From DATKPE01 sp035524335 (GTDB taxonomy: Bacteria; Bacteroidota; Ignavibacteria; UBA10030; SZUA-254): DNA of 24,231 nucleotides. The notes below the pieces were generated by a model. The model saw only the letters and a list, made by a program, of their open reading frames with translations, searched no databases and was not told where the DNA came from. Below are positions 22,535 to 24,231 of the stretch, piece by piece. Position 1 is the stretch's first letter. Each line of letters begins with the position of its first letter. The position numbers and the translations under genes were made by a program. The DNA lies in the NCBI GenBank assembly GCA_035524335.1, contig DATKPE010000026.1, forward strand, positions 1 through 24,231. Reading direction: 5' to 3'.

Positions 22535-23047
22535 ATGAAACCGTTCGATGAACTGAGCAGGGAAGAGCTGGCGACACTCGTCAGTGTCTATGCGAAAAAC
22601 TGGCTTGCACACGACGGCTGCTGGTTTCTCGCGGCGGAGGAAAAGTACGGACACGGCCCGGCCGTGGAGCTCGACATCAGGTCGTGGGAGCGGTTTGCGG
22701 TCGCGGAGGCCCGGCGGATCAAGCATGCGTTCAATCTGCCCGACCGCGGCGGACTCCAGGCACTCGAACAGGCCCTGCAGTACCGCCTCTACGCTGCGAT
22801 CAACCGTCAGGAAACGTTTTGGGAAAGCGGTGAGGTTCTGGTCTTCCGGATGCTCGATTGCCGGGTACAGCAAGCCCGCACATCAAAAAATCTCCCCCCG
22901 TTCGCATGCAAACCGGTGGGGTATGCGGAATTCAGTCAGTTCGCGAAGACCATCGACCCGCGCATCCGGACGGATTGCGTTTTCTGCCCTCCCGATCCGG
23001 TATCCGATGCATACTGTGCCTGGCGATTCCGGCTGGAACCCGACTGA
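22535..23047 (+). CDS. DUF6125-like cytoplasmic protein of unknown function
   Basis: This 170-residue protein resembles the DUF6125 group as I remember it. It has NWLAHDGCWFLAAEE near 22-36, an alpha-helical centre (GGLQALEQALQYRLYAAINRQE), then the cysteine-bearing segment MLDCRVQQAR, FACKPVGYAEF and a closing run CVFCPPDPVSDAYCAWRF. The ordered Cys residues near the end (CVFCPPD ... YCAW) suggest a metal or substrate site. No enzymatic role is established to my knowledge. AGGGA lies nine bases before the ATG. It is divergent from the ECF sigma gene, and could be part of that sigma factor's regulon, which is inference only. The family label is from memory, so treat the name as less certain than the gene. 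Confidence 0.75.
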   Translation: MKPFDELSREELATLVSVYAKNWLAHDGCWFLAAEEKYGHGPAVELDIRSWERFAVAEARRIKHAFNLPDRGGLQALEQALQYRLYAAINRQETFWESGEVLVFRMLDCRVQQARTSKNLPPFACKPVGYAEFSQFAKTIDPRIRTDCVFCPPDPVSDAYCAWRFRLEPD

Positions 23048-23203
23048 CAGATCCGATCACCCATCCTTTCCGTATCAGCACGCACGCGGGAAACCCGGAT
23101 AGCGGTCTTTTCCTGGCCGATCGTTTTCGACCCCTGCCGTTATGATGTCGCAAACTGCCGGACACCACAAAAAACCCCGGTTCCGGCAGATGTTCCGGTT
23201 CGC
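23048..23203. other. Short gene-free stretch after the DUF6125-like gene
   Basis: No coding region, hairpin or promoter that I can support is visible between the DUF6125-like stop and the end of the sorting-domain remnant. Frames that cross it are shadows. Confidence 0.4.
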
Positions 23204-23640
23204 TTACCTGAGAAGGATCATTTTCTTTACCGACGCGAATCTGACCGATGGATCGGCGGCGCTGACCGCTTCGAGACGACAGACATACAACCCGCTCGCA
23301 CAATCTGCGGCATACCAGAGTACTTCGTTCTCCCCCACCGGTTCTGTTTCATTCACGAGTGTGGCCACCACCTGACCGAGGAGATTATAGACGGTGACCG
23401 GCACCCGGCTCGGGAACGGACCGTGCGCCTCTGGTGAAGGCTGTTCCCGGCAGCGCGATCGGCGGAGCCGACATGTAGGGAACGTCCCTCCGCATTCTGA
23501 CCCCCTTGCAAACGACCTTTGTTCCGCTCCACGAGAGGGTATCCATCGGTTCGTCAAATGCGGTATCGATGTCATGGACGACTTTGAACGGGATACCGGG
23601 AGCGATCCGCCGCCGGCACCGCCGGGGGATATTCACACTC
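23204..23640 (-). pseudogene. Decayed 3' remnant of a type IX-secreted protein (C-terminal sorting domain)
   Basis: The minus-strand segment 23402-23204 encodes TVYNLLGQVVATLVN, then WYAADCASGLYVCRLEA and the end KKMILLR before a stop. This is the canonical type IX secretion C-terminal sorting domain of Bacteroidota/Ignavibacteria. Upstream, the same frame loses any protein-like character within about 15 codons. A different frame (about 23636-23430) looks more protein-like (FKVVHDIDTAFDEPMDTL, then SWSGTKVVCKG), so a frameshift near 23400-23450 is likely. No start codon with a signal peptide is found, so the rest of the gene is gone. Two cysteines inside the sorting domain are also atypical. 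It marks the organism's lineage; a functional protein is unlikely. Confidence 0.55.
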
Positions 23641-24096
23641 CCCCGGGTCGGGGAATGTGAAGTCCGGAACTTAGGGATGAGAAAAATGGAACCAGGGAGT
23701 GATGGGAGGCAGACAGGGCATGCCGTCCTTAAACAAGGCAGGCAGTTTCACAGCATCTGTCAACAGGGAACTACGAATAAATTTATCTGCACTGCTGTAT
23801 TCCTCAGATCGTTCGCTCTCCAACGGCCGTTCCAGCTGTTCTGTTCATTCATAATCTATATTTTTTCATTTTTTTGCCGATATCCACTAAAAGAAGATAA
23901 ACCGGAAAATTCTTCCATGCGACAGGAAGATATTACCGACAAATGTGACTAGAACGGGTATAATTGAATATTTTTTTGAGATTTATATAGGTTTTTAGAT
24001 ATCTGCCATCGTCCTGCACTGGCACGATATTCGTTTAATCAGGGGTAAGCGCATGATCAAACAACCACTCTAACCAACAACAGAAGGATGTAAACA
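23641..24096. other. AT-rich leader region with no supported gene
   Basis: AT content rises sharply from about 23750 on. A plus-strand open frame crosses to 23952 but has low-complexity hydrophobic content from AT-rich DNA, no ribosome binding site and no family resemblance, so I treat it as non-coding. The region holds the candidate promoter for the pilin-like gene and a leader of roughly 125 bases. Confidence 0.45.
23936..23964 (+). promoter_or_regulatory. Candidate promoter for the pilin-like gene
   Basis: CCGACA at 23936-23941, 17 bases and a perfect TATAAT at 23959-23964 fit a sigma-70 layout. A Bacteroidota-type alternative follows: TTG at 23964-23966, then 21 bases, then TAGGTTTT at 23988-23995. 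Either would leave a leader of about 90-125 bases before the ATG at 24097. Confidence 0.4.
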
Positions 24097-24231
24097 ATGG
24101 GTCAACAGCAACTTCTCCTTATCATCCTCGGCGTCATCATCGTCGGGATAGCGATCGCGGTCGGTATCGCGCAGTTCGGCGCACACAGCACACAGTCGAA
24201 CAAAGACGGCGTCACGGCCAGCCTCGTGAAC
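24097..24231 (+). CDS. Small pilin-like membrane protein, partial (runs off the window)
   Basis: The first 45 codons are visible. The start is MGQQQLLLIILGVIIVGIAI, a short polar lead then one long hydrophobic helix, followed by a soluble segment (GAHSTQSNKDGVTASLVN). This is the shape of type IV pilin-like or pseudopilin-like small proteins that recur in the Bacteroidota/Ignavibacteria group. The classical prepilin Glu at +5 is not evident, so processing by a prepilin peptidase is uncertain. AGAAGG at 24082-24087 is a good ribosome binding site for the ATG. The 3' part is cut by the window edge and its function is not assigned. Confidence 0.75.
   Translation, partial: MGQQQLLLIILGVIIVGIAIAVGIAQFGAHSTQSNKDGVTASLVN

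Noticed and set aside
23506..23952. Plus-strand open frame ending in an AT-rich hydrophobic stretch
   Set aside because: No ribosome binding site or family resemblance; the hydrophobic part comes from AT-rich non-coding DNA and it is antisense to the sorting-domain remnant.
1..24231. tRNA, rRNA, CRISPR array, insertion sequence or phage attachment site
   Set aside because: I scanned for cloverleaf arms, regularly spaced repeats, transposase motifs and terminal inverted repeats and saw none that I could support.

Overview
The window looks like a chromosomal segment of an anaerobic or facultative bacterium of the Bacteroidota/Chlorobiota/Ignavibacteria group. Three things point there. A decayed type IX secretion C-terminal sorting domain lies at 23204-23402 (minus strand). 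Several candidate promoters fit the Bacteroidota -33/-7 pattern (TTTG-like, then TAnnTTTG). The ECF sigma/short zinc-binding anti-sigma pair is of the kind common in this group. The base composition is GC-rich by eye, so long antisense open frames are frequent and mostly meaningless. I see no rRNA, tRNA, CRISPR array, transposase or phage gene.

Layout. 373-2190 (minus): ClC anion transporter with a CBS pair. 2867-6356 (minus): a tight five-gene cluster transcribed toward lower coordinates, consisting of an FmdB-type zinc ribbon, a DUF6132-like small membrane protein, a CoA-disulfide reductase-type flavoprotein with a C-terminal rhodanese domain, a free-standing rhodanese and a YeiH-family transporter. 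6800-9238 (plus): CDF metal efflux protein, Prx6-type peroxiredoxin and a lipocalin. 9520-12970 (plus): dsrC, an HdrE/DsrM-like membrane cytochrome b, an HdrD/DsrK-like iron-sulfur protein and a class V aminotransferase (cysteine desulfurase family). 12990-15336 (minus): a second, convergent class V aminotransferase, a methyltransferase and a small unknown protein. 15703-20123 (plus): a Cys-rich MerR regulator, a membrane-anchored octaheme cytochrome c of the tetrathionate reductase type, a cytochrome b561-like partner and two YeeE/YedE transporters, the second fused to a rhodanese-like domain. 20296-21495 (plus): a PLP-dependent Cys/Met-metabolism enzyme. 21530-22398 (minus): the sigma/anti-sigma pair. 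22535-23047 (plus): a DUF6125-like protein. The window ends inside a small pilin-like gene that starts at 24097.

From about 2.9 to 21.5 kb most genes act on sulfur. My model is an inference. Quinol electrons would pass through the b561-like protein to the octaheme enzyme, which would reduce an inorganic sulfur compound such as tetrathionate outside the cytoplasmic membrane. The product, for example thiosulfate, would enter through the YeeE proteins. Sulfane sulfur would then be handled in the cytoplasm by rhodanese, the CoA-disulfide reductase homologue and DsrC, with the HdrDE/DsrMK-like pair linking DsrC thiol/disulfide chemistry to the quinone pool. The two class V aminotransferases and the PLP lyase-like enzyme would connect this to cysteine and methionine sulfur. 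No dsrAB sulfite reductase lies in the window, so this is not a standard dissimilatory sulfite locus. The most unusual points are two fused rhodanese domains that have both lost the catalytic cysteine while an intact stand-alone rhodanese sits nearby, and the MerR regulator with a dense cysteine cassette and a palindrome just upstream.
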